Source of the DNA: Leucothrix pacifica | GTDB lineage: Bacteria; Pseudomonadota; Gammaproteobacteria; Thiotrichales; Thiotrichaceae | DNA length: 64,000 nt | Reading direction: 5' to 3' | Assembly: GCF_003172875.1 (NCBI RefSeq) | Contig: NZ_QGKM01000027.1 | Coordinates: 1-64,000 of the forward strand | In this document: in pieces, positions 8,308 through 17,308 of the stretch | Numbering within the stretch: the stretch's first letter is position 1 | Layout of the letters: each line of letters opens with the position of its first letter | The notes under the pieces: generated by a model | Database searches by the model: none | What the model was told of the DNA's origin: nothing | Seen by the model: the letters and a program-made list of their open reading frames with translations, nothing else | Position numbers and translations under genes: made by a program

Positions 8308-8817
8308 TTAACTATCGTTTGCCGTTGTCTCAACATCTCTTGAGCTAATGAATTTCTCTAAAGCTGCAATGGACAGAACACCAGGATTCAGGCCTACCAG
8401 CTCGCCGTCAGGGCTAAATACCATGAACGTGGGTGTGCCTCTGAGACTTTCTTTAGCATTCAATTCCATCCACGCGTTCATTTCGATGACATTGCTAAGG
8501 ATGGTCTTGAAGGGAATGTCAAAGTCTTTGATCATACCTTCGGCTTGCGCTTTACCTGCCTGACCATCCAGTGACACACCGAGTAGTCGTACTTTATTCA
8601 TTTTGCCATCAAACTCAACCATTTCCGGCATGTGCTCACGGCAGGCATGACAGTCTGATGCCCATATTTCCAGAACGGTCCATTTGCCATCGCCAATCTG
8701 GTCTTCAATGGTCGTTTTTGTTCCATCAAGCTCGGTGAAAGCGAACGCTGAAGTGCTCAGCACAACGACCGTAAAGAATGATAAAAATAATGTTTTTGTT
8801 AAAGAAAACAGTTTCAC
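8308..8817 (-). CDS. Exported TlpA/thioredoxin-like protein
   Basis: I place the start at the GTG at 8817, preceded by GAGGAAC at 8-nt spacing; the longer open frame to 8949 would run into the divergent mupP-like gene. The product is 169 residues with a signal peptide (about 1-26, ending STSAFA) and a thioredoxin fold whose active site is CHAC (C56, C59) in IWASDCHACREHMPE, with the cis-Pro in RGTPTFMVF. It is likely a periplasmic thiol-disulfide reductase of the TlpA/ResA type. No cytochrome c maturation genes are adjacent. Confidence 0.8.
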   Translation of the reverse strand: MKLFSLTKTLFLSFFTVVVLSTSAFAFTELDGTKTTIEDQIGDGKWTVLEIWASDCHACREHMPEMVEFDGKMNKVRLLGVSLDGQAGKAQAEGMIKDFDIPFKTILSNVIEMNAWMELNAKESLRGTPTFMVFSPDGELVGLNPGVLSIAALEKFISSRDVETTANDS

Positions 8818-8881
8818 GAGTATGTTCCTCAATTTATGATGCAGTTGCAGATTAATTCCAATAACGACAAAGATATAAAAA

Positions 8882-9592
8882 ATGCCGACAAGTTCCTTAT
8901 ATACGACCCGCGCTGTACTTTTCGATCTCGATGGTACGTTGCTGGACACCGCACCGGATATGGTACGGGCTCTCGATCTTCTGCTTCAAGAAGAAGGTGT
9001 ACCAACGGTTGAGCATGAAAAAGCACGTCAACAAGTATCGCATGGGGCTGGAGCGTTAGTGACTCTGGGGTTTGGCGAGACCCAAACGGAGCGCGATCAC
9101 AAGCGTCGCTGCCAGCGATATTTATCTCTATACGAGGAAAACCTCTGTGTGGATACAGATTTATTTGAGGGGATGGCAGAAACACTGAAATTTTTAGAAG
9201 ATCAGGATATCCTTTGGGGGGTTGTCACTAATAAGCCGGCGTTTTTAACGGAGCCGTTAATGAAGGCACTGAATCTGGACAAGCGCTCAAGCACCATTAT
9301 TAGTGGTGATTCCTTACCCCAGCGCAAGCCACACCCACAACCATTATTTCATGCTGCAAACGAGTGCGATGTGCTCACGACAGAGTGTATCTACGTTGGG
9401 GATGCTGAGCGCGATATTGTTGCTGGAAACAGGGCAGGGATGATTACCTTGTTGGCCAGTTATGGTTACATCGATGCCGGAGATCAACCGGAACGGTGGG
9501 GCGCAAATGGTATCATTGAGCACACACATGAAATATTGGATTGGCTGACTAAAGCCGACGAACTTGAGTTGGATATCCAAAAAGCCAACTAA
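8882..9592 (+). CDS. mupP: HAD-IA phosphatase, MupP / phosphoglycolate phosphatase-like
   Basis: 236 residues with RAVLFDLDGTLLDTAPDM (motif I), VSHGAGALVTLGFG, WGVVTNKP (motif II), GDSLPQRKPHPQPL (motif III) and YVGDAERDI (motif IV). In Pseudomonas this branch is N-acetylmuramic acid 6-phosphate phosphatase (MupP) of peptidoglycan recycling and sits beside yciK; older annotations say Gph. A yciK homologue lies downstream here, separated by the proton-channel pair, which supports the MupP reading. Activity on 2-phosphoglycolate cannot be excluded. Confidence 0.78.
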   Translation: MPTSSLYTTRAVLFDLDGTLLDTAPDMVRALDLLLQEEGVPTVEHEKARQQVSHGAGALVTLGFGETQTERDHKRRCQRYLSLYEENLCVDTDLFEGMAETLKFLEDQDILWGVVTNKPAFLTEPLMKALNLDKRSSTIISGDSLPQRKPHPQPLFHAANECDVLTTECIYVGDAERDIVAGNRAGMITLLASYGYIDAGDQPERWGANGIIEHTHEILDWLTKADELELDIQKAN

Positions 9593-9604
9593 TGGAGAAA
9601 AAGC

Positions 9605-10594
9605 GTGAATATAAGTAAAAACACCGCACGGTCCACGTTATTACAGGTCGTGCTGTTCCTGATTTTGGTAGCGGCGGCCTTATTCTGGCAGAGAAATAAT
9701 ATTGCTGACTTGTATCTGTCGGGTGAAATCAATCCGGTTGGTTGGTTGCTGAACAGCATCATTGTGTTGTTATTCCTGTTTGGAATGTTCCGCATGATTT
9801 CTCTACTGCTGTCTTACAGCCGTGAGCACAGTGTGTTGGAGCGCTTGGTCGATTCGATTACCGATGGCGCAAATGACCCGACAGGACGTTTGCCGGAGAA
9901 TGCATTGGCCGTAGCACGCTACAAATATGTTCAGAGTATGGCGTTACGGGCGCTACCGATTAATCATGGCGCGTTGGCATCTAGTCTAAGTACGTCAGAG
10001 CAAAGCCGCTTTACGCTGGTGCGTTACATCAATAGTATTTTGATTTTGCTGGGTGTATTCGGAACCGTCGTGTCATTGTCGATTGCGTTGATTGGCGCGT
10101 CTAACTTATTGGATTCACCGGACGGTGCCAATCGCATGGGGATGATTATCGGTGGCATGTCATCAGCACTCAGTACCACTATGACTGCTATTGTGTGTTT
10201 CGTCATTTATGCCTATTTTTACCTTCGACTGAATAATGCGCGTGCCCAATTGCTTAATGGCATTGAGAGCATGACAAGTATGCATTTATTGCCGAATGTG
10301 ACGCATAACGAGGAATCATTGATTCGCCATGTTGCAGATCTCACTGTGGCCTTGAATAAGTCTGCGGATCGTTTGAATGAGATGCAGCAACATTTCACTA
10401 CCGCAGCTAATCAATTGGCGGGCGCGGTGGTTAAGCAAAATGGGCCGGCTGGTGTGACGGAGGAAAGTATTCAGGAACTTAAAGATTTACTGCGTGAAGG
10501 GTTCCGTTTACCAAAGTCGCCATTAAAAGCAGCGCCTCGGGAACCATTAGGTTCACATATCCCAAAGCGTGATCACATGGATCCTAAGCTATGA
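9605..10594 (+). CDS. MotA/TolQ/ExbB (ZorA-like) proton-channel family membrane protein
   Basis: 329 residues starting at a GTG with GGAG 7 nt upstream, 12 bp after the mupP-like gene. There are four hydrophobic segments (about 10-28, 44-66, 141-165, 181-205). The third and fourth carry the MotA/TolQ/ExbB signature: SILILLGVFGTVVSLSIAL, then GGMSSALSTTMTAIVC. The C-terminal ~110 residues are soluble with amphipathic helices. It should form the pentameric stator-type channel with the next gene product, whose start overlaps this stop by 4 bp. TolQ/ExbB themselves are shorter and genetically linked to tolR/exbD. Confidence 0.75.
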   Translation: MNISKNTARSTLLQVVLFLILVAAALFWQRNNIADLYLSGEINPVGWLLNSIIVLLFLFGMFRMISLLLSYSREHSVLERLVDSITDGANDPTGRLPENALAVARYKYVQSMALRALPINHGALASSLSTSEQSRFTLVRYINSILILLGVFGTVVSLSIALIGASNLLDSPDGANRMGMIIGGMSSALSTTMTAIVCFVIYAYFYLRLNNARAQLLNGIESMTSMHLLPNVTHNEESLIRHVADLTVALNKSADRLNEMQQHFTTAANQLAGAVVKQNGPAGVTEESIQELKDLLREGFRLPKSPLKAAPREPLGSHIPKRDHMDPKL

Positions 10595-11901
10595 CGGGCG
10601 GCTTCCCCGATTACCATAATTTTCCTGACCGGGATAAGGGGGAGGAAAGCTTCTGGCCATCATTTACCGATATTATGATGGTGATCACAATGGTGTTTTT
10701 GTTAGTCACGGTGATGGTGATTACCAATAACTGGAAGTTGGTAACGGATTTACAGGAAAGTATGCAGGCGCAGCGTTTGGCGGCAGAGCAGGCGCTGGAT
10801 AAAGAAGCCAAGAATCATACCTTGGAAGATCGTATGAATTTGCTGGAAAATCGTTTGAAGTCATCCAGAGAAGTGGTGGCTGAAAAACAAATTGAGAATG
10901 AAAGCCTGCAAGCTGAGATTGATCGTATTCTCAAAAAGATCACACAGATTGAAACGGAGTTGGCCGCGAGTGTGAAGCTGCTGGAGAAGCGACAAGTTCA
11001 GATCGCACAGCGTGATGATCAAATTGCAAACCTTAAAGCAGATCGCGATAAGCAATTGGTGACACTGGAAAACAGAGCACAGGCCTTGGCAACGTTGCAG
11101 GGTATTCAGGAGACAAGTCAGAGTCAGGTGCTACGTTTGCAAGCCGCTTTGGATGATAAAGAAGTTGAGCTGGAGTCCTCTAAACAAGCAAATGAGGAAA
11201 AGATAAAAGCGCTTGAGCTGGCGATGACGCGGTCTGAACTTGAGCTGCAGAAAAGCTTAGAAGCGAATGAGCGTTTGGCGGTGTTAGAGGCAGCACTGAA
11301 AGCATCTGAAGAGACTTTAGCAGACACTAAAAAGGCTAATGACGAGCGTATTAGTGAATTACAGAATCAATTGATTAGTGCGCAAACTTCCTTGTCAGAT
11401 ACACAGGAAAGTCAGCAGGTTAGCCAAGAGCAATTAGAGAATATGCGAAGTGAGTTCGCAGCGTTGCAAGCAGCGAAACAAGCTGAATCTGACCGACTGG
11501 CAGGCCTGCAAAGCGAAATTGCCCGAATTCAGTCCTTACGCTCTGAGGATATGGCCAAGCTCGAGAGCCTGCAGGGTGAGTTTGATACGTTGGATACTAA
11601 GTATAAAAAGCTAGTCCGGCCAGCGCGTTCCAGTGAGGGTAAACATGTCGTATCTGTTTGGTTTAGCAAGCAAAGTGGCCGCGAAGTGTATCGTATTCGT
11701 GATGCGACAGAGGATGAATTCAGAACCATAAGCCGTCCCGCAATGGCGTCAGCATTGGCAGGATTAAAAGACAAACATGGTAAATCGCTGTACGTTAGAA
11801 TCATAATCCCTGAGAATAGCGGCCTTTCGTATTCCGATGCATGGCGTTTTACCACGGAAATGCAGCGGGCTTATGACTATTATTATCAAGACGATGAATA
11901 A
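10591..11901 (+). CDS. MotB/ZorB-like membrane protein with long coiled coil, no OmpA domain
   Basis: 436 residues, ATG overlapping the previous stop (ATGA). The N-terminus has the MotB/ZorB-type plug FWPSFTDIMMVITMVFLLVT, with an aspartate (D27) at the start of the only membrane helix where the proton-carrying Asp of MotB and ZorB sits. Residues ~50-340 are an almost unbroken heptad-rich, Glu/Gln/Leu coiled coil. The last ~95 residues (VSVWFSKQSGREVYRIRDAT onward) form a small domain I do not recognise. It is not OmpA/MotB peptidoglycan binding. The pair is likely an ion-driven force-transmitting complex; its task is unknown. Confidence 0.72.
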   Translation: MTGGFPDYHNFPDRDKGEESFWPSFTDIMMVITMVFLLVTVMVITNNWKLVTDLQESMQAQRLAAEQALDKEAKNHTLEDRMNLLENRLKSSREVVAEKQIENESLQAEIDRILKKITQIETELAASVKLLEKRQVQIAQRDDQIANLKADRDKQLVTLENRAQALATLQGIQETSQSQVLRLQAALDDKEVELESSKQANEEKIKALELAMTRSELELQKSLEANERLAVLEAALKASEETLADTKKANDERISELQNQLISAQTSLSDTQESQQVSQEQLENMRSEFAALQAAKQAESDRLAGLQSEIARIQSLRSEDMAKLESLQGEFDTLDTKYKKLVRPARSSEGKHVVSVWFSKQSGREVYRIRDATEDEFRTISRPAMASALAGLKDKHGKSLYVRIIIPENSGLSYSDAWRFTTEMQRAYDYYYQDDE

Positions 11902-11917
11902 CCTTACAGGATGGTGT

Positions 11918-12712
11918 ATGTCTGAATCATTACTCAATTTTGTTCCATCTGCCGGCGCTTTAGACGGGAGAAAAATTCTTGTCACCGGAGCTGGTGCGGG
12001 AATAGGTCGAGCGATTGCAAAAGCATATGCAAGCTTTGGTGCGACAGTGGTTTTGTTAGGAAAAACGATTCCGGAACTGGAAGTCGTCTATGATGAAATC
12101 ACCGAAGCTGGTGGCCCTGAGCCTGCCATTTACCCTCTGGATATGACAGGGGCTACTGCCCACGACTATGAAGAAATGTCACGTATCCTCAACGAGCAGT
12201 TAGAGGGGTTGGACGGTCTTGTCCTCAATGCCGCATGGTTGCCGGGCTTTGTGCCTTTTGAACAGTATGATCTGGAAATGTGGCAAAAAGTGATGACGAT
12301 TGATCTCACGGCTAACTACTTGATTACACAGGCTTGTCTACCGATGCTCTGCGCGTCGGAGCATGGTTCTATCATTCATTCTGCGCACACCATGAATCGT
12401 GCGTATGCGGGTGCGTTTGGGGTGGCTAAAGCAGGAATGGCCGCCATGATGTCGATTGTTGCGGATGAATATGACAATCCAGATCGCTTTGTGCGTGTCA
12501 ATACTATTGATAGTGGCCCGCTTCGCACACAAATGCGCAAGCTAAACTATCCGGGTGAAAACACTGATAGTCTGGCTGAGCCAGAGGCGGTTATTGGCCC
12601 TTATATCTATTTCATGAGTGATGATGCCGGCACCCGAACCGGAGAGGCAATCGCTTTTGGTAAGGTCGATGCTGACTTCGTTTGGCCAGGTATCAAAGTG
12701 GAAAGCGCTTAA
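11918..12712 (+). CDS. YciK-type short-chain dehydrogenase with altered active site
   Basis: 264 residues from the ATG at 11918 (SD-like CAGGATGG; the open frame extends upstream into the previous gene). The Rossmann motif is ILVTGAGAGIGRAIA and the NAA motif LVLNAAWLPG. Segments before and after the active site follow the YciK family. The active-site Ser is kept (S155) but the catalytic Tyr of YxxxK is Phe here (F167-G-V-A-K171; TTT at 12416-12418). Classical dehydrogenase activity is therefore doubtful. Placement near mupP matches the Pseudomonas order. Confidence 0.82.
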   Translation: MSESLLNFVPSAGALDGRKILVTGAGAGIGRAIAKAYASFGATVVLLGKTIPELEVVYDEITEAGGPEPAIYPLDMTGATAHDYEEMSRILNEQLEGLDGLVLNAAWLPGFVPFEQYDLEMWQKVMTIDLTANYLITQACLPMLCASEHGSIIHSAHTMNRAYAGAFGVAKAGMAAMMSIVADEYDNPDRFVRVNTIDSGPLRTQMRKLNYPGENTDSLAEPEAVIGPYIYFMSDDAGTRTGEAIAFGKVDADFVWPGIKVESA

Positions 12713-12715
12713 CTC

Positions 12716-13711
12716 ATGATGTTTGAATTTGATACGCTTTACCGTGATCTGAAGGAGTCAGAGCTAGCGCCTTGGTTGGATGATCTGCCGGATCAAATTG
12801 AACAGGTCTTTAAAGAAAAGACGCATGGCTTTTTGGCGGACTGGGTTCAGCTCATTCACGATATGCCGAAACCGCAGCCTGGCAGCGTTGATTTTAATAC
12901 TGGTCGGGTGAGGATAGGTTGTGCTGAAGATATTGATACGGCTGATGCTGAGGTGCTGGAACAACAGCTACGCACGATAATCCCTTGGCGCAAAGGGCCT
13001 TATGAACTGTTTGGTATCCACATCAACACGGAATGGCGTTCTGACTTTAAGTGGGACCGTATTCAGCCTCATTTATCACCGTTAAAAGGTCGGACTATTC
13101 TGGATGTAGGCTGTGGTAACGGTTATCACATGTGGCGCATGCTGGGTGAAGGCGCTGATCTTGTGATTGGGGCGGACCCTAGCCAGTTCTTTTTAGCGCA
13201 GTTTAGAGCGATTAAGCAGTACGCAGGTAGTGACTTACCAGTACACCTGCTACCAATGAAGAGTGAGCAATTACCGGCGTTTACGCGTGAGTATAAAGGC
13301 ATTGGATTTGATACCGTGTTTTCAATGGGCGTGTTATATCACCGTGCTTCACCAGTCACTCATCTGCAAGAGTTACGTAGCTTTTTGCGGCGTGGCGGTG
13401 AGTTAGTGCTGGAGACGCTTGTGATAGAGGGTGACGAGCAGACAACACTGGTTCCTGAGGATCGTTATGCAAAGATGCGTAACGTCTGGTTCGTTGCATC
13501 GACACCGTTCTTGATTCGCCTGTTGGAGCGGGTGGGCTTTGTGAATTGCAGGATCGTTGATGAATGCGTGACTTCGCTAGAGGAGCAGCGAGCGACGGAC
13601 TGGATGAACTTTGAATCGCTGGAAGACTTCCTTGATCCTGCAGACCACAGTAAAACGATTGAAGGTTATCCGGCACCACGACGAGCAACTATTATTTGTG
13701 AAGTGCCATAG
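12716..13711 (+). CDS. cmoB: tRNA U34 carboxymethyltransferase
   Basis: 331 residues, close to E. coli CmoB (323). Family landmarks: WRKGPYELFGIHINTEWRSD, KWDRI, the SAM site ILDVGCGNGYHMWRML, GADPSQFFLAQF, FSMGVLYHRASP and RYAKMRNVWFVAS. It transfers the carboxymethyl group of carboxy-SAM to 5-hydroxyuridine at tRNA position 34, making cmo5U. It starts 3 bp after the yciK-like gene, in the same transcript. cmoA, which makes carboxy-SAM, is not in the window. A strong terminator follows at 13879. Confidence 0.95.
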   Translation: MMFEFDTLYRDLKESELAPWLDDLPDQIEQVFKEKTHGFLADWVQLIHDMPKPQPGSVDFNTGRVRIGCAEDIDTADAEVLEQQLRTIIPWRKGPYELFGIHINTEWRSDFKWDRIQPHLSPLKGRTILDVGCGNGYHMWRMLGEGADLVIGADPSQFFLAQFRAIKQYAGSDLPVHLLPMKSEQLPAFTREYKGIGFDTVFSMGVLYHRASPVTHLQELRSFLRRGGELVLETLVIEGDEQTTLVPEDRYAKMRNVWFVASTPFLIRLLERVGFVNCRIVDECVTSLEEQRATDWMNFESLEDFLDPADHSKTIEGYPAPRRATIICEVP

Positions 13712-13761
13712 GGTTGTATTGAGTAAAACCTTGTAGCTAAGTGCATGGACTATTATTTGTA

Positions 13762-13796
13762 GTATTGCGTATTGCGTATTGCGTATTGCGTATTGC
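13762..13796 (+). repeat. Five tandem copies of a 7-bp unit (GTATTGC)
   Basis: Five perfect head-to-tail copies of GTATTGC in the 238-bp gap between cmoB and deaD, 51 bp after the cmoB stop. It lies outside coding sequence, so copy-number change would not shift a frame. Confidence 0.95.
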
Positions 13797-13878
13797 GGTA
13801 TTAAGTCATAGCTAGGCGTGGAGATTGCTTGGAATTGTTTTTAGTCTTGTAACTTACGCCACTTCAAATCACAGAATC

Positions 13879-13921
13879 AAAAAAGGGCGAGAACACCGTT
13901 TAAGTGTCTCGCCCTTTTTTT
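13879..13921. terminator. Bidirectional rho-independent terminator between cmoB and deaD
   Basis: GGGCGAGAACAC and GTGTCTCGCCC form an 11-bp stem with one bulged A, flanked by A6 on the left and T7 on the right, so it can end transcription of cmoB (+) and deaD (-). Confidence 0.9.
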
Positions 13922-13949
13922 AATCGGCGCTAACGGTTAAATGACGCGC

Positions 13950-15797
13950 TTATGACTTCTTTTTCTTTTTGCGTGGGCGCTGTTCGCCACCACCACTTTT
14001 AGGTGCGGAGGGTTTACGCTTTTTCGGTGCATCCGTGCGACTATGTGACTTTTTAGGCGAGTTTCCAGTCTCAGAATCAAATGAGCCGTCTCCTTTTGGC
14101 GTCAGCTGACGAAGCTTCATTTGTTGTCCCTGAATCCACAGCTTATATAAGTGTTTGTGAATGGGCTTGGGCATGCCATCAGGCAGCTCTACCGTACTGT
14201 ATTCGCCTTCAATCTTCAGGTTGCGAATAAAGGCGCTATCAACGCCGGCTTCATTAGCAATGGCACCAACGATGTGCTTTGCTTCTGCACCGTGATCACT
14301 ACCCACTTCTAAGCGGTAAGTCACCATATCCGGTGTTTCCACGCCTTCATCACGCTCGCGACGTGGGCGGCGTTTTGTGTCTGCTGGCTTTTCAGAGCGC
14401 TCACGACTTCTGCGAGGTTTTTCAAAATCATTATCTCTGCGACTGTCTCGCTTTGAATCTCGCTCGCTGAAATTAGGAATGTCTAATTGCTTTGCAGATA
14501 AGGGGCGGTCTTTTTGTGCCAAATAAGCAAGACTGGCAGCAATTTGTTCCAGACTCAGGTCACCTTCATTTGCGAAGTCAACAACCACCTTTTCTAAGAA
14601 GTCGAGATCCTGCTGCAATACGATGGTTTGAATTTGTTGCTTGAATTTGCTGATTCTGGTTTCACTGATTGACTCCGCCGTTGGCAGCTCAAACGGTAAA
14701 ATCTTTTGTCCTGTTGCGCGCTCAATACTCTGCAGCATGCGCTGACCACGAGGAGGGATAAACAGGATTGCTGTACCTTCACGGCCAGCACGCCCCGTAC
14801 GACCAATTCGGTGAATATAGGATTCCGTATCGTGCGGCATGTCGTAGTTTATAACATGACTGATACGTTCAACGTCTAAGCCGCGGGCGACCACATCCGT
14901 TGCAATCATGATATCAATTCTGCCGCGGCGAAACTGCTCAATGGTCTTTTCACGTTGCTCTTGTTTGATATCACCATTCAGTGCAGTGGTCGCATAACCG
15001 CGGGCTTCCAGCTTCTCTGACAGCTCGTGAGTCATAGATTTAGTGCGCACAAATATGATGATGCCGTCGAAAGGTTCGGCCTCAAAAATACGGGTCAGTG
15101 CATCCAGTTTGTGAATGGTCTTACCCTGCCAATAACGCTGGCGAATAGTCGGTACAGTCGCTGTTTTACTTTTGATTCGTATGTCAGCCGGATCTTTTAA
15201 ATAGCGCTGTGTGAGCTTCTTAATAGCAGGCGGCATAGTGGCGGAAAATAGCACTACTTGCTTGTTTTCCGGAGTGGCCTGAAGGATCGTTTCGACATCA
15301 TCCACAAAGCCCATTCTCAACATTTCGTCGGCCTCATCCATAACAAGCGTTTTCAGCTGGTCAAGTTTCAGCGTACCTCTTTTGATGTGATCGATTACAC
15401 GGCCAGGTGTTCCAACAATAACGTGAACATTACGTTTTAGTTGTTTTAGTTGAATACCGATGCTCTGCCCACCATATATGGGTAAAATGTGGAAGCCCGG
15501 TAGGTTCTTTGAGTATGACTGCATTGCCTCCGCAACCTGGATCGCTAACTCACGAGTCGGTGTAAGCACTAAAATTTGTGGCTTAGACTGGCTTAGGTCA
15601 ATTTTTGACAGTAGCGGTAACGAGAATGCAGCCGTTTTACCAGTACCTGTTTGGGCCTGTCCGAGTAAGTCGCGGCCTTCTAATAAGGGAGGGATACTTT
15701 CGGCTTGAATGGGTGACGGAAATTCATAATCAATTGCCGATAAGATAGCTTCAGAAAGGCCAAGTTCTGAGAATGGTGGCGTTTTTTGGTCAGACAT
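13950..15797 (-). CDS. deaD: DEAD-box RNA helicase with DbpA-type RNA-binding domain
   Basis: 615 residues. Helicase core: AQTGTGKT (48-55), PTRELAIQ, DEAD (154-157), SAT (185-187) and HRIGRTGRAGR. A charged Arg/Lys/Asp linker (~435-480) precedes the DbpA-like RNA-binding domain (VTYRLEVGSDHGAEAKHIVG onward, ~480-560), and the tail is extremely basic, ending in KKKKKS. This is the CsdA/DeaD architecture: unwinding rRNA in 50S assembly and mRNA at low temperature. No clear SD precedes the ATG. Monocistronic. Confidence 0.95.
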   Translation of the reverse strand: MSDQKTPPFSELGLSEAILSAIDYEFPSPIQAESIPPLLEGRDLLGQAQTGTGKTAAFSLPLLSKIDLSQSKPQILVLTPTRELAIQVAEAMQSYSKNLPGFHILPIYGGQSIGIQLKQLKRNVHVIVGTPGRVIDHIKRGTLKLDQLKTLVMDEADEMLRMGFVDDVETILQATPENKQVVLFSATMPPAIKKLTQRYLKDPADIRIKSKTATVPTIRQRYWQGKTIHKLDALTRIFEAEPFDGIIIFVRTKSMTHELSEKLEARGYATTALNGDIKQEQREKTIEQFRRGRIDIMIATDVVARGLDVERISHVINYDMPHDTESYIHRIGRTGRAGREGTAILFIPPRGQRMLQSIERATGQKILPFELPTAESISETRISKFKQQIQTIVLQQDLDFLEKVVVDFANEGDLSLEQIAASLAYLAQKDRPLSAKQLDIPNFSERDSKRDSRRDNDFEKPRRSRERSEKPADTKRRPRRERDEGVETPDMVTYRLEVGSDHGAEAKHIVGAIANEAGVDSAFIRNLKIEGEYSTVELPDGMPKPIHKHLYKLWIQGQQMKLRQLTPKGDGSFDSETGNSPKKSHSRTDAPKKRKPSAPKSGGGEQRPRKKKKKS

Positions 15798-16334
15798 TGC
15801 GGGGTTTGAATCACTAGAAATGTTTAAGGTTGCCGATTCTACGCTAGTTTAGCGCATGATGTGGGAAATATTTGAGGTTCAATCAACGATTCTTTCGTTC
15901 GTAGTGGCCCTTTAAGGTGTAAAGTAAACGTAAATATCTAATTAGTTATTGATATTGTCTGATTTAGGTCGTTTAATGTGCTTAAATAGTAAGTATTATT
16001 GGCAGCCACTCGGGCTGGGTCAATTTATTTACTACTTAATTGAACCGTTTGGTACTCATTGATTACTGAATATCGTTGTAGTACTGGTTTAAAGTGATGC
16101 ACTTGTGTTGCTTAATTTTGTCGTAGCGTTCTTATTTTCATAATTAGTGTCTGGTTTTCTTGGATAATAGTTTGAAGAAGAGTATATTAAATTAAGTTTC
16201 TATTAAGCTTGATTGATATACTTTTGCTAGAAAGCATTGATAATCTGCCATTATAGCGTTCGTTGATGGCAAAAATGGCAGTAAGAAAACGTAGTGACCT
16301 ATCGTTAAACAATCATATTGAAGAATGGAAAATT
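15798..16334. promoter_or_regulatory. Long AT-rich divergent intergenic region (deaD / glxA-like gene)
   Basis: About 540 bp without a convincing gene. It must contain the divergent promoters. deaD genes often have long leaders, which could account for part of it. I see one short GC-rich hairpin (CAGCC at 16003 with GGCTG at 16013) and several -10-like AT runs, none paired with a good -35. Confidence 0.35.
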
Positions 16335-17291
16335 ATGAATAAATTCACTGCATCGCCAAAAGTGGCGATATTAACATACGAAAATCTGGATAGTTTTGAA
16401 TTCGGTTGTGCTGTGGAGCTGTTCGCAACACCAAGACCTGAGTTGGAAGCATGGTATCAAACAGACGTTTTGGGCTTAACAGCTGATCCTGTGAGTTCTA
16501 CCGGTGGTGTGAAGGTCCAGGCCGACAAGCTAGTTGATGATTTAACTGACTATGACATGATGATCATTCCGGGCTGGACTGGCATCGATGTTAAACCACC
16601 AGAGCATTTGATCGACGCAATGCTAGAGATGCATCAGCGCGGTGGTCGAATCGTCGCGCTGGGTATGGGTGTATTCGCACTGGCTGCGACTGGCCTGCTT
16701 GACGGCAAAAAAGCAACGACACATTGGTCGTTGGCAAAATCATTCACTGAGATGTTCCCAAAAGTGAACTTCCAGGATAACGTTTTATATACCGGTGAAA
16801 ATCGTATGCACTCTTCATCGGGCCATACTGGTGCGATTGACATCGGTCTACACATGATTCGTCAGGACTACGGTGCACATCGCACTAACGTTGTGGCTAA
16901 GGATTTAGTCGTTTCCTCGCATCGCGACGGAAGCCAGTCTCAGTTTGTTGAGCGTACCTTGCGTCAACAGCATGGCCGTCTACATGAGACAATTAACTGG
17001 GTATTGGAAAATCTTGATAAGCCATTGAATGTCACTGAAATGGCTGAGCAGGCGTGCTTATCTCGTCGCAGCTTCGACCGTCAGTTCCGTTCTACCGTCG
17101 GAAAGAGTCCTAAAGAGTGGTTGATTCACCAGCGCATTAATCTTGCACAGGATTTTCTTGAGACAACAAATTACAGTGTCGAAGAGATTGCCTCTTCAAC
17201 AGGCTTCCAGACGGGTATGAACTTGCGTCATCACTTTACTCGTCTGTTAGGTTTGTCTCCTACACGTTACCGCGCTAAGTTCTCGCAGTAA
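16335..17291 (+). CDS. GlxA-type AraC family transcriptional regulator
   Basis: 318 residues from the ATG at 16335 (SD-like GAAGAATGG upstream); an in-frame ATG at 16266 would add 23 residues. Residues ~1-185 form a DJ-1/PfpI-like domain (KVAILTYENLDSFEFGCAVE, MMIIPGWTG, GLLDGKKATTHW). Residues ~220-318 carry two AraC helix-turn-helices (VTEMAEQACLSRRSFDRQF; VEEIASSTGFQTGMNLRHHF). The Cys usual in the nucleophile elbow is replaced (VALGMGVFALA), so the domain is a ligand sensor, not an enzyme. Target genes are unknown. Confidence 0.88.
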   Translation: MNKFTASPKVAILTYENLDSFEFGCAVELFATPRPELEAWYQTDVLGLTADPVSSTGGVKVQADKLVDDLTDYDMMIIPGWTGIDVKPPEHLIDAMLEMHQRGGRIVALGMGVFALAATGLLDGKKATTHWSLAKSFTEMFPKVNFQDNVLYTGENRMHSSSGHTGAIDIGLHMIRQDYGAHRTNVVAKDLVVSSHRDGSQSQFVERTLRQQHGRLHETINWVLENLDKPLNVTEMAEQACLSRRSFDRQFRSTVGKSPKEWLIHQRINLAQDFLETTNYSVEEIASSTGFQTGMNLRHHFTRLLGLSPTRYRAKFSQ

Positions 17292-17308
17292 TATCGTCAG
17301 GAGAAAAA

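Noticed and set aside
8818-8949. N-terminal extension of the TlpA-like protein
   Set aside because: It would overlap the divergent mupP-like gene and bury the signal peptide; the GTG at 8817 has a good ribosome site.
9605-11901. Considered as a full Zorya defence system
   Set aside because: Only the A/B-like membrane pair is present; no ZorC/ZorD/ZorE genes adjoin, and the B-like protein lacks an OmpA domain. Yet the pair itself is reported as unusual.
13762-13796. Tandem repeats considered as a CRISPR array
   Set aside because: Units are 7 bp with no spacers; simple microsatellite. The same holds for 30181-30220.
16263-16334. Longer start for the GlxA-like regulator (TTG/ATG at 16263/16266)
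   Set aside because: Family proteins begin just before the KVAIL strand and the ATG at 16335 has a better ribosome site; the longer form remains possible.
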